Below are positions 1-8,450 of a stretch of 59,373 bases of DNA, piece after piece. Position numbers and translations under genes: made by a program. Origin of the DNA: an uncultured Bacteroidia bacterium (lineage in GTDB: Bacteria > Bacteroidota > Bacteroidia > Bacteroidales > UBA932); assembly GCA_902797435.1 (NCBI GenBank), contig CADBSV010000033.1, positions 1-59,373 on the forward strand. The letters are read 5' to 3'. The notes beneath the pieces were generated by a model. It was given only the letters and a program-made list of their open reading frames with translations. It did not search any database and had not been told where the DNA came from. Each line of letters starts with the position of its first letter. Positions within the stretch are counted from its first letter, which is position 1.

Positions 1-84
1 CACATCGTCGTATTGCTGCGCAAGCGCGAGGAACTTCCGCCCCAGCGTACCGCGTATGCTCCATGAAAGATCTGAGAAATACAT
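1..84 (-). CDS. Partial CDS running off the left edge, unrecognised
   Basis: An open frame on the minus strand starts with ATG at 84-82 and stays open to the window edge (28 codons seen). The visible N-terminus reads MYFSDLSWSIRGTLG and has a coding-like, GC-rich codon pattern, unlike the AT-rich insertion to its right. I do not recognise the family. It could be the gene that originally lay downstream of dtd before the helicase gene and IS remnant came between them. Only the start is visible, so a chance frame cannot be excluded. Confidence 0.45.
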   Translation of the reverse strand, partial: MYFSDLSWSIRGTLGRKFLALAQQYDDV

Positions 85-106
85 TTTAAAAGCTGTTTAA
101 ATGTGA

Positions 107-268
107 GTGAAATATAACCTCACTGATAAACAGTGGCAAGTTACTGAAATTATCCTGTATCCGCAACAGCGGAAGAGAAAATACCCGCTTAGGGAGATTA
201 TGGGCGAATGCTTCCCAAGGACTTTCCGCCCTACAACACCGTATTATACTATTTCAATTAGTGGAAGT
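107..268 (+). pseudogene. IS5-type transposase remnant (internal deletion and frameshift)
   Basis: The frame from GTG 107 reads KYNLTDKQWQ followed by RKRKYPLREIM, the N-terminal signature of IS5-group DDE transposases. After codon 32 (position 202) the match jumps, in a frame shifted by +2, to MLPKDFPPYNTVLYYFN from 208, which belongs further downstream in the same N-terminal region. It then hits a stop at 259-261. A segment between the two blocks is therefore deleted, and everything after the N-terminal domain, including the DDE catalytic core, is missing. The remnant ends where the dtd-derived direct repeat begins (265), so an IS insertion or decay event lies at the edge of the duplicated segment. 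It is not functional. Confidence 0.75.
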
Positions 269-573
269 CGAAAGCAGCATCCCATTCCGGGAAGGGTAAA
301 AGTTCGAAGGGGTTTCTTGAGGGCTCGACTTGCGTTTTTGGCCAAAATCGCAAGTACCCCTCGATTTTTTGAAGGGGGCACAAGCAAAAATGGCCTAGAA
401 GAGACTATTCCCTATTCCGGGAGTCTATGCAAATGGTTACTGGACCGTCGTTGACTAGGGACACCTTCATGTCGGCGCCGAACTCGCCGGTTCCGACAGG
501 CTTTCCAAGGACGGCGGAAAGGGATTCGCAGAAACGCTCATAAAGAGGGATGGCCAGTTCATGGCCGGCAGCC
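265..573. repeat. Direct repeat, copy 1 (dtd 3' end plus downstream region)
   Basis: This stretch repeats 3498-3807 in the same orientation. It covers the 3' part of dtd and about 140 bp beyond its stop codon. The noncoding part differs at only a few bases plus a poly-T length change. The coding part (about 436-573) shows roughly 14 substitutions. The two copies flank the helicase gene and may be the left and right boundaries of an integrated element. Confidence 0.9.
319..370 (+). terminator. Hairpin with T-run inside direct repeat, copy 1
   Basis: A 28-bp near-palindrome (328-355) has arms ACTTGCG and CGCAAGT around a TTTTGGCCAAAA centre. It is enclosed by a second short stem, GAGGG (319-323) with CCCTC (358-362), and followed by TTTTTT at 365-370. 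This has the form of a rightward intrinsic terminator. The same structure recurs at 3552-3604, so it was duplicated with the dtd 3' end. A recombination or attachment role is possible. Confidence 0.5.
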
Positions 574-629
574 TCCTTCACCCTGTCAAAACGGGCTTCC
601 ATGTCTTCTATTCGGGATTTTGTTGTCAT
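405..629 (-). pseudogene. Chimeric ORF: short coiled N-terminus fused to the dtd C-terminal fragment
   Basis: This 74-codon frame has two parts. The first about 20 residues ([17 protein letters not shown]) resemble the start of small coiled-coil DUF4298-type proteins. From AGHELAIP onward it matches the last 54 residues of the intact dtd product at 3639-4091, including [18 protein letters not shown]. The N-terminal Dtd half with the SQFTL motif is absent, so it cannot be a deacylase. Its ATG overlaps the stop of the helicase gene by 4 bp (ATGA), so the upstream part was probably the second gene of the helicase operon, cut when the element joined the dtd 3' end. The DUF4298 link is inferred from a short stretch only. 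Confidence 0.65.
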
Positions 630-3358
630 AGTAAATGATTTTCGAGTATGGTTTTCAACGATTCCACTGTAAGCACCTGAACTGTCGAAAGCCTTATAGG
701 CTTGAGATTACACCTTGAAAGAATGCAATCCTTCATGGAGTCCCTGACTTTCTGGACCTCTTGTTTATGATACCTCCAACCATCGACCTCTATAGTTGCC
801 AAAGGACGAAGAGTCAAGGTGTTATATAACAGAAAATCCACATGGGACAGCGGACTCATGACAAAATCATTCTCATCTTTTGATAACGGGAGAGACTCGG
901 AGACCAATCTGGATAAAGGGTAGTGACAAACGATTCCGATATTCCTTGAGAACGGTGCATCCATCTTTGACAAGGCGGACCTAAGAGCATCAAAGGCAAC
1001 TCTTTCCGAAAGTTCTCCGCCATTTTTCGTTGAACTTAAATATTTGAGGCGCTCTGACGTATACTGACGGTAAAGAATATCAAATACCGAATGGGTTACA
1101 CTTTCTACAACTTCGAAGTTATTGTATTGTACATATGCTATCAATTGGGCAAGATTGCTTTGAGGAGGCATTTCATTCCCAGATGCAACGATATATAAAT
1201 GGGATTTTGCCCTTGAGATTGCGACATTCATCAGATTTGGATCATCTGAAAACTCAGTAGGCTCACTGTCGACCATACTCATTATTATGTCGTCACATTC
1301 TCTGCCCTGATACTTATGCACTGTGCTGGCCAGATCGGTCTTGAGGGACCTGTTAAGCTCAAAAGCCTGATTTCTGTATGGGGTGATTATACCGACTGAT
1401 TCATCAGATGGAATATGAGGAAGCACCTCATTAGCAATCACTTCTAATTCCCGCTGATTAACATGACCGCGGACGTGATCTCCTTTTGTGGTTCTCACCA
1501 CTTTCAACACATCCCGTTCACCATTGTCCTGAGTCATTACTATCAGTTCTCCACCATAAAACATTTTATTACAAAACTCTATGATCTTAGGGTGGCAGCG
1601 ATAATGCTCCCTCAAAAGAGTTGACGGGGCATCTGCAAAAACCAAGGAAGATGAATCAAGAAAATTGCGCGAAGTAAGTTTATACTCTTCCTTGACGCCA
1701 TACGTATTCTGGATATCCTCCAAAGCGGCACGGGCATTATTCGGCACGATATTGGGGAGTTGTTTGTCATCACCGACAATCACAGCATTTTCCGCACATG
1801 ATAGAGCCAAGGCTCCTGTAACGATATCAACCTGCGAAGATTCATCCATTATCACGTAATCAAAAACATAGTCACGAGAGATATTGCTTTTAGATGAATA
1901 AGTTGTGCTCAAAACAACAGGATACTCTTCCAGGAAAAGAGGAGTCTGCAGTTTAAGAGTTTTCGCTTCAAATCTTTTACGTTCACCACGTTTAGAATAC
2001 TTTTCAGAGAGATATTTCTTAAGGTATGACAAAGACAAAACTCGCAAGTTCTTCAAGTTTTCCTGAAGATTATAATTGTCCAGAGACTTCTTTAGGCCTA
2101 CTATCTCAGAATCTATCTCCTTCAACCGAAGCTTGTAAAACACACGCTCCAGACTATGCTCCACAGTTTTCGATTCTGCAGAAAAAAAATGCCAACCCCT
2201 TACACCATACCTGAGCAGCATAGAAAGCCTGAAGAAAAAAGGAAGTCTCTCATTATGCTCATATTTATGATCGACTGCGTTTTTGAGAGTTATGGCAAGT
2301 GAAGAGGTTTTGATAAAGGGACAATCTGCAACTTCATCCTTCAGCAATTCGTAATAATGAGACTCAAGCATGAGCCCCTTCCGTTCCGCTTCTAGCTGTT
2401 TAAGAGCCTCCTGGGTGGCAAAGGCAGTATCAAGCTGCCTGCAAAGACCTAATATTTCGCCCTGATAATTAATATCGCTACCAATACCCCAATCATCAAA
2501 CATGGGGTAATCCGGTTGATTCTCAATAAAGTTTTTCCTATTGTTTTTATTCCCGAGTTTTGCGACAATAAAACCCAATCCCACTCCGGATAGTTTCTCC
2601 GATACATTCTCTACAGCGGAATTGTTATTGGAAACCAGCAGAACACTCTTTTCCTGAATGAGCAGATTTGATATTATATTCAAAATAGTCTGAGTTTTGC
2701 CGGTACCAGGAGGCCCCTGGATTATACTGACTTGATTCATCAGGGCACGTTCTACAGCCGTCTTTTGACTCGCATTGATTCCGAAAGGATAGATTACGGT
2801 ATGTGGCAACTGATATTTGGCAAGTTTTTCTTTTCTCCCGAGGTACTGTGCAAGCGGGACATTGTCACGCATATCATCTACCAACTTATACTGCTGCTCA
2901 AGAAGATTTAGCGGTTCATCATCATCCCGGCCATTTACATCGACCATAATTCCTGTTTCCCTGGCAAGATGATTCAGATAATGCCATAAAGAAGGGTTTT
3001 CAGTATATATCTTTGTTCGCGAAAGATAGACGTTTTTTCCTTCATATTCCCGTTGCTGTCCATTCTCAAAAATCACATACCAATAATTGTCTCCCAAATG
3101 AGAAAAACGATACAGCTCCGCAATATTTGTTATGTGATGCTTGTTTATATAGAATCCCCTTCCATCAAGTTCAATTTTCTCCGGATTGCTAAGACACTGC
3201 AGCCTTTCAGGTCGATATTTAAAAGGTTTGTTCTGACCTATGAACTTGACTTCATAAAGGGCACCGCCATCCCTGATTTCCTCGACACGTTGTGTGACAA
3301 ACATCCTGGAAGTACCCCTGTGTGCAAGGTCCAGAATCATATATCTGCGAGGATCCAT
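626..3358 (-). CDS. SF1 (Upf1/Dna2-like) helicase with C-terminal PD-(D/E)XK-type nuclease domain
   Basis: This 910-residue protein is probably an ATP-driven nucleic-acid helicase fused to a nuclease. Residues 1-120 are beta-rich and unassigned. SF1 motifs follow: Walker A GPPGTGKT (215-222), motif II MDESSQ (504-509), motif III GDDKQLP (529-535), REHYRCHP (583-590), [12 protein letters not shown] (679-690) and NVAISRAK (711-718). An insert of about 200 residues lies between motifs Ia and II. The C-terminus (about 780-890) has HVDFLL (D841) and [10 protein letters not shown] (E857, D859), as in DUF2726/Vsr-like nucleases. The gene is AT-rich compared with its neighbours, is followed at once (ATGA) by a small truncated ORF, and sits between two copies of the dtd 3' end. 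The architecture recalls reported helicase-Vsr defence proteins, so a defence role is plausible but inferred. Confidence 0.85.
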   Translation of the reverse strand: MDPRRYMILDLAHRGTSRMFVTQRVEEIRDGGALYEVKFIGQNKPFKYRPERLQCLSNPEKIELDGRGFYINKHHITNIAELYRFSHLGDNYWYVIFENGQQREYEGKNVYLSRTKIYTENPSLWHYLNHLARETGIMVDVNGRDDDEPLNLLEQQYKLVDDMRDNVPLAQYLGRKEKLAKYQLPHTVIYPFGINASQKTAVERALMNQVSIIQGPPGTGKTQTILNIISNLLIQEKSVLLVSNNNSAVENVSEKLSGVGLGFIVAKLGNKNNRKNFIENQPDYPMFDDWGIGSDINYQGEILGLCRQLDTAFATQEALKQLEAERKGLMLESHYYELLKDEVADCPFIKTSSLAITLKNAVDHKYEHNERLPFFFRLSMLLRYGVRGWHFFSAESKTVEHSLERVFYKLRLKEIDSEIVGLKKSLDNYNLQENLKNLRVLSLSYLKKYLSEKYSKRGERKRFEAKTLKLQTPLFLEEYPVVLSTTYSSKSNISRDYVFDYVIMDESSQVDIVTGALALSCAENAVIVGDDKQLPNIVPNNARAALEDIQNTYGVKEEYKLTSRNFLDSSSLVFADAPSTLLREHYRCHPKIIEFCNKMFYGGELIVMTQDNGERDVLKVVRTTKGDHVRGHVNQRELEVIANEVLPHIPSDESVGIITPYRNQAFELNRSLKTDLASTVHKYQGRECDDIIMSMVDSEPTEFSDDPNLMNVAISRAKSHLYIVASGNEMPPQSNLAQLIAYVQYNNFEVVESVTHSVFDILYRQYTSERLKYLSSTKNGGELSERVAFDALRSALSKMDAPFSRNIGIVCHYPLSRLVSESLPLSKDENDFVMSPLSHVDFLLYNTLTLRPLATIEVDGWRYHKQEVQKVRDSMKDCILSRCNLKPIRLSTVQVLTVESLKTILENHLL

Positions 3359-3497
3359 AACTAATCAGAAAGAATGACAATCAACTCCATGCCGAAGAAA
3401 AGTAATATCTTTTTGCGAGGTTGCATTTTTAAAGATTAACGTTTCAATATTCAAAAATGGTAAATTTTTGACAGATACGCAAAATAATGTCAAAACC

Positions 3498-3807
3498 AAG
3501 TCGGAAGCAGCATCCCATTCCGGGAAGGGTAAAAGCTCGAATGGGTTTCTTGAGGGCTCGACTTGCGTTTTTGGCCAAAATCGCAAGTACCCCTCGATTT
3601 TTTTGAAGGGGGCACAAGCAAAAATGGCCTAGAAGAGACTATTCCCTATTCCGGGAGTCTATGCAAATGGTTACGGGACCGTCGTTGACTAGGGACACCT
3701 TCATGTCGGCGCCGAACTCGCCTGTGCCGACCGGTCGCCCCAGGGCGGCGGAAAGGGCCTCGCAGAAACGCTCATAAAGCGGGATTGCCAGTTCATGGCC
3801 GGCAGCC
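3498..3807. repeat. Direct repeat, copy 2 (within intact dtd and beyond its stop)
   Basis: This is the partner of 265-573. It starts with the shared AAGTCG, covers the region downstream of dtd and enters the dtd coding sequence, ending at the shared GGCAGCC (3801-3807). This copy is continuous with the complete gene, so it is the one that keeps dtd functional. Confidence 0.9.
3552..3604 (+). terminator. Hairpin with T-run inside direct repeat, copy 2
   Basis: The structure is the same as at 319-370: outer stem GAGGG/CCCTC, inner near-palindrome at 3561-3588 with arms ACTTGCG and CGCAAGT, then a run of seven T (3598-3604). It lies about 35 bp beyond the dtd stop codon. The T-run suits a rightward transcript, which is odd because the flanking genes read leftward. 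Confidence 0.5.
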
Positions 3808-4091
3808 CTGATGTACGAAGGCCGGTTCCCCTTTTTCGTGGATGCCATAAGCGTGAACTGACTCACTACCAGAGCCTCTCCCCCTATATCCTGGATACTG
3901 CAGTTCATCACACCGGAAGCATCGTCAAAAATCCGAAGTCCGGCAATCTTCCTCACGAGCCAGTCAATGTCCTCTGGCCCATCTTCATGGCCTATGCCGA
4001 GCAGGATCAGCAGCCCCTGTCCGATAGCAGAGCGGACATTTCCGCCTATCGTAACGGAAGCGGACGATACCCTTTGAATTACCGTGCGCAT
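3639..4091 (-). CDS. dtd: D-aminoacyl-tRNA deacylase
   Basis: The 150-residue protein hydrolyses D-aminoacyl-tRNAs such as D-Tyr-tRNA in the cytoplasm. It is full length for the DTD family. It starts with [13 protein letters not shown] and carries the two active-site motifs SQFTLMA (about 77-83) and NDGPVT (about 137-142), the latter equivalent to the Gly-Pro cross-subunit motif. Its start overlaps the upstream carbonic anhydrase gene by 13 bp, so the two are probably co-transcribed from the promoter at 4631-4638. Its 3' end is duplicated at 405-573. Confidence 0.97.
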   Translation of the reverse strand: MRTVIQRVSSASVTIGGNVRSAIGQGLLILLGIGHEDGPEDIDWLVRKIAGLRIFDDASGVMNCSIQDIGGEALVVSQFTLMASTKKGNRPSYIRAAGHELAIPLYERFCEALSAALGRPVGTGEFGADMKVSLVNDGPVTICIDSRNRE

Positions 4092-4624
4092 ACTTCGGTA
4101 AGTTCGCCGGTAGCAGAATCTATAATGAAGCCGCGAACGGTCACATCGGACGGAATGAGGGGATGATTCACTATGGCGGCTACGGTGTCCAGGACAGACT
4201 TCTCTGTGTCGTGGAATCCTTCAAGCCAGGAGTCCAGGTCGACATCGGTGCGCTCCAGTTCCGAAGAGGGAATCCAACGCCGGAGCATCTCTTCCCGGAA
4301 ATGGCCGAAGGTCATGTGGCAGGCGCCGCAGCCGGTATGAGCCACCACCATAATTTCCGTCACTCCGAGTTCGTATACAGCGACGATGAGGCTCCTCATG
4401 GCGGAATCCCAGGGAGACGGAATCACCGCGCCGGCATTCTTGATTATCTTGGCATCACCGTTACCCAGCCCCAGAGCCTCCTGCAGAAGAACTGAAAGAC
4501 GCGTGTCCATACAGCTCAGAACTGCCAGCTTCTTGTCGGGAAACTTGTCTGTAAGATTCTTCTCGTAGCCCCTGGAGGCCACATATTCGCGGTTGAATGC
4601 GAGGACTTGGTCGATATTGGTCAT
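4079..4624 (-). CDS. Beta-class carbonic anhydrase
   Basis: This cytoplasmic enzyme interconverts CO2 and bicarbonate. Zinc-site motifs are visible: SCMDTRL (Cys and the Asp-Arg dyad, about 38-44) and HTGCGAC (His and Cys ligands, about 92-98). At about 181 residues it is a small beta-CA. I start at the ATG at 4624 ([10 protein letters not shown]). A longer frame from 4633 would begin inside the spacer to the -7 box. With the promoter box at 4631-4638 the predicted transcript starts at or beside this ATG. It overlaps dtd by 13 bp. Confidence 0.92.
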   Translation of the reverse strand: MTNIDQVLAFNREYVASRGYEKNLTDKFPDKKLAVLSCMDTRLSVLLQEALGLGNGDAKIIKNAGAVIPSPWDSAMRSLIVAVYELGVTEIMVVAHTGCGACHMTFGHFREEMLRRWIPSSELERTDVDLDSWLEGFHDTEKSVLDTVAAIVNHPLIPSDVTVRGFIIDSATGELTEVCAR

Positions 4625-4630
4625 TGTCTG

Positions 4631-4638
4631 CAAAGATA
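4631..4638 (-). promoter_or_regulatory. Bacteroidetes -7 box for the carbonic anhydrase-dtd operon
   Basis: On the minus strand this reads TATCTTTG, a match to the TAnnTTTG -7 consensus. Only 6 bp separate it from the ATG at 4624, which predicts a leaderless or nearly leaderless mRNA. No clear TTTG -33 box is seen. Confidence 0.6.
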
Positions 4639-4744
4639 GTAAACTGTTGCGGAACTTTAAATCTGCGTTATGGAGATCTCCACCAGAGGTCCCCCCGCTT
4701 GTCCCTCACTGGCTCGTGGTCCCGTAACCTTACCTATAGAGTTG

Positions 4745-5266
4745 TTATTCGCTAAAGCTCATGATTCGTCTGAGACGGACGTTGGGACTATCTTGGTAAG
4801 TAATTGTGTTATCGTCAATTATTACATGAAGGTCAGGAGAGCTATAAGCAACGTTGTAAAGACGATACAACTCCCGATAATCAGTATGAACACGGCCGTC
4901 CTTATAAATGAGCTTACGTGTCGTTTGCTGAAAGAATAGACTACGTCGTTTATCTACTCTTCCATTATTGTACACTGGCAGGGTTTCTTTCCCAAGGCCA
5001 TATTCCAGCATAAATACATCATTGCTTTTTACACTAAATGAGATTTCTATGGTTTGATCGTAATGAAGATAATTGGTGAACTTCATTTCATCCGGATCCT
5101 GAAACACAGCCCAATCTCCGGCAAGATCAAGACTATTGCCGTTAGCATCCGTTATCACCGTGCTGAGATTGAAAGATCCAGGAGGAATCATTTCATCTAC
5201 AGTAGAATATGATTTGCTGCAACTGACAAAAAACAATAGAAGCAAAACAGGTATTATCTTTTTCAT
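4745..5266 (-). CDS. Hypothetical lipoprotein
   Basis: The start MKKIIPVLLLLFFVSCSKS is a signal peptide with lipobox FVSC, so the protein is probably lipidated on that Cys and exported to the envelope. The remaining 150 residues look globular and beta-rich (about 173 in total). No known family was recognised. I start at 5266; ATG 5275 in the same frame adds three residues. It is AT-richer than the core genes and lies with two other secreted orphans (5457-7117), which suggests an accessory block. Confidence 0.7.
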   Translation of the reverse strand: MKKIIPVLLLLFFVSCSKSYSTVDEMIPPGSFNLSTVITDANGNSLDLAGDWAVFQDPDEMKFTNYLHYDQTIEISFSVKSNDVFMLEYGLGKETLPVYNNGRVDKRRSLFFQQTTRKLIYKDGRVHTDYRELYRLYNVAYSSPDLHVIIDDNTITYQDSPNVRLRRIMSFSE

Positions 5267-5456
5267 AACCAGCATCTTTTATTTCAGTAGTCCTCCAATA
5301 TTCGATTCACGCTTTCAAGAGACCGCTTATCCACACGAGCCTTTGCATATTATAATTGATTACTAAAAGATTTTGCATACCATCCCGAATACCGATTGTA
5401 TGTAGATCAAAAACACAAGTAAAAATAGGCTTATCTTGATACTAGAAACATCCTGG

Positions 5457-6596
5457 TTATTGTGTGTAATTGATATTGTTCTGAAAGCACCAATCAATCG
5501 CTGTCTCATCCCCGCATTTGGCACTTAATCTCATATAAAAAACCCTCTGTGAATGGTCCCCTTGTGCCCACTTGGTATCGGCAAGTTGCCAATACAACAT
5601 TCCAATACAAGCATCATTTACCCTGCCTTCAAGTGCGTCTGCAAGATTCTTTCCAATTAGTTTATACCTCAACTTAATAGCATCTTGGACATATTTTTCC
5701 GCCGTTCCATATGAGCTTTTCGCAATATAGCAACCTGCAATATCCGATAGTATCCAAACCTTCTCACCTGAATCAGAATACTCGAGAGCTTTTCTATAAC
5801 AATTTATTGCGACGTCATGTGCGCTTTCATCCATTCTAAGTGAAGATATGCAACTCGCCTTTGTCTTGTATAAAAAACATAACATTTTTTTGCTAGTTTT
5901 GATTCCCGACGATTCCCACTCCTCAAGAAGACTTAATATGATGTCTCCCATCGTATTGTTACGTGATGAATGATGGTATTTCATTAACCACATAATATCA
6001 AGGCTTTCAATATAGTAATAGAAATCCATTTCATCGAATTCTGTGGCATTTTTGAGTCGCTCTGAGTTATCAATAACCGTATCGTAATCCTTTGATTTGA
6101 AAAGGGTTTGAATTTCCTTGCGCAATGTGGCAATTTCACTAGCTGTAAGGTTCACTTTTGGCTTGTGAATTATGAGTTTATTACCAGCTATCGAAATGCG
6201 TCCAAGTTTTTCTATTGCTGATTGCCCCATAAGTAAAGGAACATTTTGTCCTTTCTTTATTGTGGCTCTGACATTCGATAGATGGAAACCGCCCACCTCA
6301 AAATCTCGTAAGTTAATAACCTTCACGTCAACAATAGAACCATCTGCAATCATCATTTGCGTCGTCCCAAATACGTCTTTTTCGGATAGGTAACCTCCGT
6401 CAAAAAGCACGTCAGCCATTGTCTGTGAAAGAGATACTGCTGAAGCACCCGTATCAAAAATGAATTTCATTTTTACACCATTCACTGTACATGGAATTCT
6501 ATAGACCCCACCAGTTTCTTCCATTGTAATTGAAACCTGCGAATGGCCCACAAAAGGGACAATAGTTAATAAAAGCAGCAGAATTAGTCTTTTCAT
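5457..6596 (-). CDS. Secreted retropepsin-like aspartic protease with C-terminal TPR-like region
   Basis: After the signal peptide (MKRLILLLLLTIVPFVGHS) residues about 22-150 form a clan AA retropepsin-like domain. It has the catalytic motif FDTGAS (about 48-53), a second hydrophobic block with MMIADGS, and LLMGQSAIEKLG, which mirrors the retropepsin G-x-x-x-L/I end motif. Such single-domain proteases act as homodimers. The rest (about 160-379) is helical and resembles TPR/Sel1-type repeats. The substrate is unknown. The gene is AT-rich with no operon partner of known function. Confidence 0.8.
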   Translation of the reverse strand: MKRLILLLLLTIVPFVGHSQVSITMEETGGVYRIPCTVNGVKMKFIFDTGASAVSLSQTMADVLFDGGYLSEKDVFGTTQMMIADGSIVDVKVINLRDFEVGGFHLSNVRATIKKGQNVPLLMGQSAIEKLGRISIAGNKLIIHKPKVNLTASEIATLRKEIQTLFKSKDYDTVIDNSERLKNATEFDEMDFYYYIESLDIMWLMKYHHSSRNNTMGDIILSLLEEWESSGIKTSKKMLCFLYKTKASCISSLRMDESAHDVAINCYRKALEYSDSGEKVWILSDIAGCYIAKSSYGTAEKYVQDAIKLRYKLIGKNLADALEGRVNDACIGMLYWQLADTKWAQGDHSQRVFYMRLSAKCGDETAIDWCFQNNINYTQ

Positions 6597-6661
6597 ATGT
6601 TCACATATTTTTCATCAGTCACCTTATCTGTTTCATCACTTCTCGTTAAACGAATGCCTTG

Positions 6662-7117
6662 CTAAACACACATCAGAGACAGAATATGATAGTGCAGTTC
6701 TCGCACAATTTTGCTTATTATGCAGTTTCCGCTAAATATGAACATTGGGTCCAAAGCCAGCGATGTACGAGAATAAGATATCTTTTCTACTGCATGCTGG
6801 TTCAAAACAAGCGTTTTGGTCTCACCTGTGGTATTTCCCTTATCGTCGAAGACAAACACCATCATTCCTTTCGGCGGAATATATCTAGATGATCTTACCA
6901 GCAGACTATACCATGTATCTCCTTCTATTGGAATAAAGAGACACAAATCCACTTCAAAAGTTTTTGAAGTATATAATTCACTGATAATATACCGAGTATC
7001 GTCCTCCAACAACCCGTCTTCTATGATTTTATCGGGATTATAAATCCCATCGTGGTATTGGGCGTGAACGAAGAAAGAGGATACAAGGAAACAGATAAAA
7101 ACAAACAGTGTACGCAT
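6662..7117 (-). CDS. Hypothetical secreted protein
   Basis: I place the start at ATG 7117, because MRTLFVFICFLVSSFFVHAQ is a typical signal peptide; the longer frame from 7225 puts 36 unlikely residues in front of it. The mature part, about 130 residues, is predicted beta-rich. No family was recognised. The AT-rich composition matches the neighbouring orphan secreted genes. Confidence 0.6.
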   Translation of the reverse strand: MRTLFVFICFLVSSFFVHAQYHDGIYNPDKIIEDGLLEDDTRYIISELYTSKTFEVDLCLFIPIEGDTWYSLLVRSSRYIPPKGMMVFVFDDKGNTTGETKTLVLNQHAVEKISYSRTSLALDPMFIFSGNCIISKIVRELHYHILSLMCV

Positions 7118-7362
7118 GATTTTATTAGTAAGTGATTCTGAACTGCAAGGAACTGCTCCATGAAGCGGGTCGATTCGCAGAGGGTTATGACGGGTATTCA
7201 CCTGCCATGGTTTTTTAATTGTCAAGTAATACTGCTATATCTTTCATTGCTTCTGGATGGTCTAACGGTCACAGTTTAGGTCTAGGGTACGGACCAGGAC
7301 CTTTGTCTGCTTTCCGGACTTGTTTGTTTACATTAAAAAACAGACATGAATTAATAATACTC

Positions 7363-7713
7363 TTACAAAATTAGAAGCAGCAGCAATACCATGGCTATCG
7401 TCCTTCCTACGCTAGTAACCCTGACAGGATCAGTATTAGCAGCCCTGACTTTATAACAGATGCCATCGGAATTCATGTAGAACTGAGCTTTCGGCAGGGT
7501 ATGCGATTTTGCAACATATCTGTCTGAATATGTAAAGAGCTCACTAGTCCCATCCGACACTTGGTCTATAGGGGCACCAAAAAACTGAACCAGCTGCTGA
7601 TGAGAGCACCCGATATAAGAATCAAGGTGACTCTGAGAGAAAGAGACGCGATATGTCGAGGAGCAAGAAGCGAACAGCAAAAGCAGCAAAACTAAAACCA
7701 AAGATTTCTTCAT
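7363..7713 (-). CDS. Small lipoprotein, OmlA/SmpA-like fold possible
   Basis: The start at ATG 7713 gives MKKSLVLVLLLLLFASCSS, a lipoprotein signal with lipobox FASC. A middle motif, SYIGCSHQQLVQFFGAPID, resembles the SmpA/OmlA pattern (a short helix before an L-G-x-P turn). The C-terminus ends in a hydrophobic stretch (IAMVLLLLLIL), which may be a second membrane anchor and is unusual for a lipoprotein. It is 116 residues long. The longer frame from 7782 lacks a sensible N-terminus. Confidence 0.65.
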   Translation of the reverse strand: MKKSLVLVLLLLLFASCSSTYRVSFSQSHLDSYIGCSHQQLVQFFGAPIDQVSDGTSELFTYSDRYVAKSHTLPKAQFYMNSDGICYKVRAANTDPVRVTSVGRTIAMVLLLLLIL

Positions 7714-7851
7714 GTTGCTACTAAGGTAGGAAGAAATGGGAATAAAAGCAAAGTCTGATACACTGAATATGCCGGAATGCATAAAAAGTCACCCCAGCAG
7801 ATCCTTTCAAACGGCGCAAAATCAAGCGAATCTTATGGTGTCTCCAAATAA

Positions 7852-7932
7852 CTAATTCCCCCAAATCTGCGAGATGGAACTGGCGATTTCGGAACCGATG
7901 ATGGTGAAGAGGACGATGGCTATGAGTTTCAT
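7852..7932 (-). CDS. Possible 26-residue single-span membrane microprotein
   Basis: A short frame starts at ATG 7932 and ends with TAG at 7854-7852. It encodes MKLIAIVLFTIIGSEIASS plus a short polar tail ending WGN. The first 20 residues are hydrophobic enough for one membrane span. Codon use (ATC, GTC, CTC, TCC) looks like the GC-rich core genes rather than the AT-rich block to the left, which argues for a real gene. No family is known to me. Confidence 0.4.
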   Translation of the reverse strand: MKLIAIVLFTIIGSEIASSISQIWGN

Positions 7933-8010
7933 AATGCAGTGTGTTTTGTTTTCACTGCAAATATAAGTCATCATAATGACAGGTATCGTCAAAAAACAGA
8001 TAGCACTGCT

Positions 8011-8391
8011 CTACCCCTCAAGCATCTCCACAACTCCCTCGTCGGCAGGAAGCCAGCGGACGCTACGCAGTTCGGAGGCGGAAAGCCAGCGGGCCGCCTC
8101 GTGTTCGTTAAGGTGAAGAGCTTCTCCAGTCAGGCTGCAGAGGTAGCAGTGCATGGTAAGATGGAAATCTGGATAGTCCCATTCCACCGTCTTCAGCAGC
8201 GGCCCAACGGAAATCTCCGCCGAGAGTTCTTCACGGATTTCGCGCACGAGGGCCTCCTGAGGAGTCTCCCCCGCCTCAATCTTGCCTCCCGGAAACTCCC
8301 ACCAGTCCTTCCAAGGGCCATAGCCCCGCTGGGTGGCGAAAACCGAGACTCCCCTGCGGATGACTGCTGCAACTACCTCGATGGTCTTCAT
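8011..8391 (-). CDS. NUDIX hydrolase, MutT/8-oxo-dGTP diphosphatase type
   Basis: A 126-residue protein starting MKTIEVVAAVIRRG. The Nudix box runs from GGKIEAGETPQEALVREI to REELSAEI (about 36-58), with the catalytic REIREEL. An upstream WEFPGG loop is typical of MutT enzymes that clean oxidised guanine nucleotides from the pool. ATG 8391 fits the family start; the same frame extends far upstream only as antisense to the EamA gene. It lies 59 bp downstream of that transporter gene and is likely in the same leftward operon as ettA. Confidence 0.88.
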   Translation of the reverse strand: MKTIEVVAAVIRRGVSVFATQRGYGPWKDWWEFPGGKIEAGETPQEALVREIREELSAEISVGPLLKTVEWDYPDFHLTMHCYLCSLTGEALHLNEHEAARWLSASELRSVRWLPADEGVVEMLEG

Positions 8392-8450
8392 GCCGCAAAG
8401 ATAGCAATAAAAAAACTGGTACCGGAACTGTGTCTGACTGGGATAGACTT

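Noticed and set aside
3365..3586. Leftward frame of 73 codons between helicase and dtd
   Set aside because: It covers the helicase 5' region and the duplicated hairpin, lacks a family match, and is broken in repeat copy 1.
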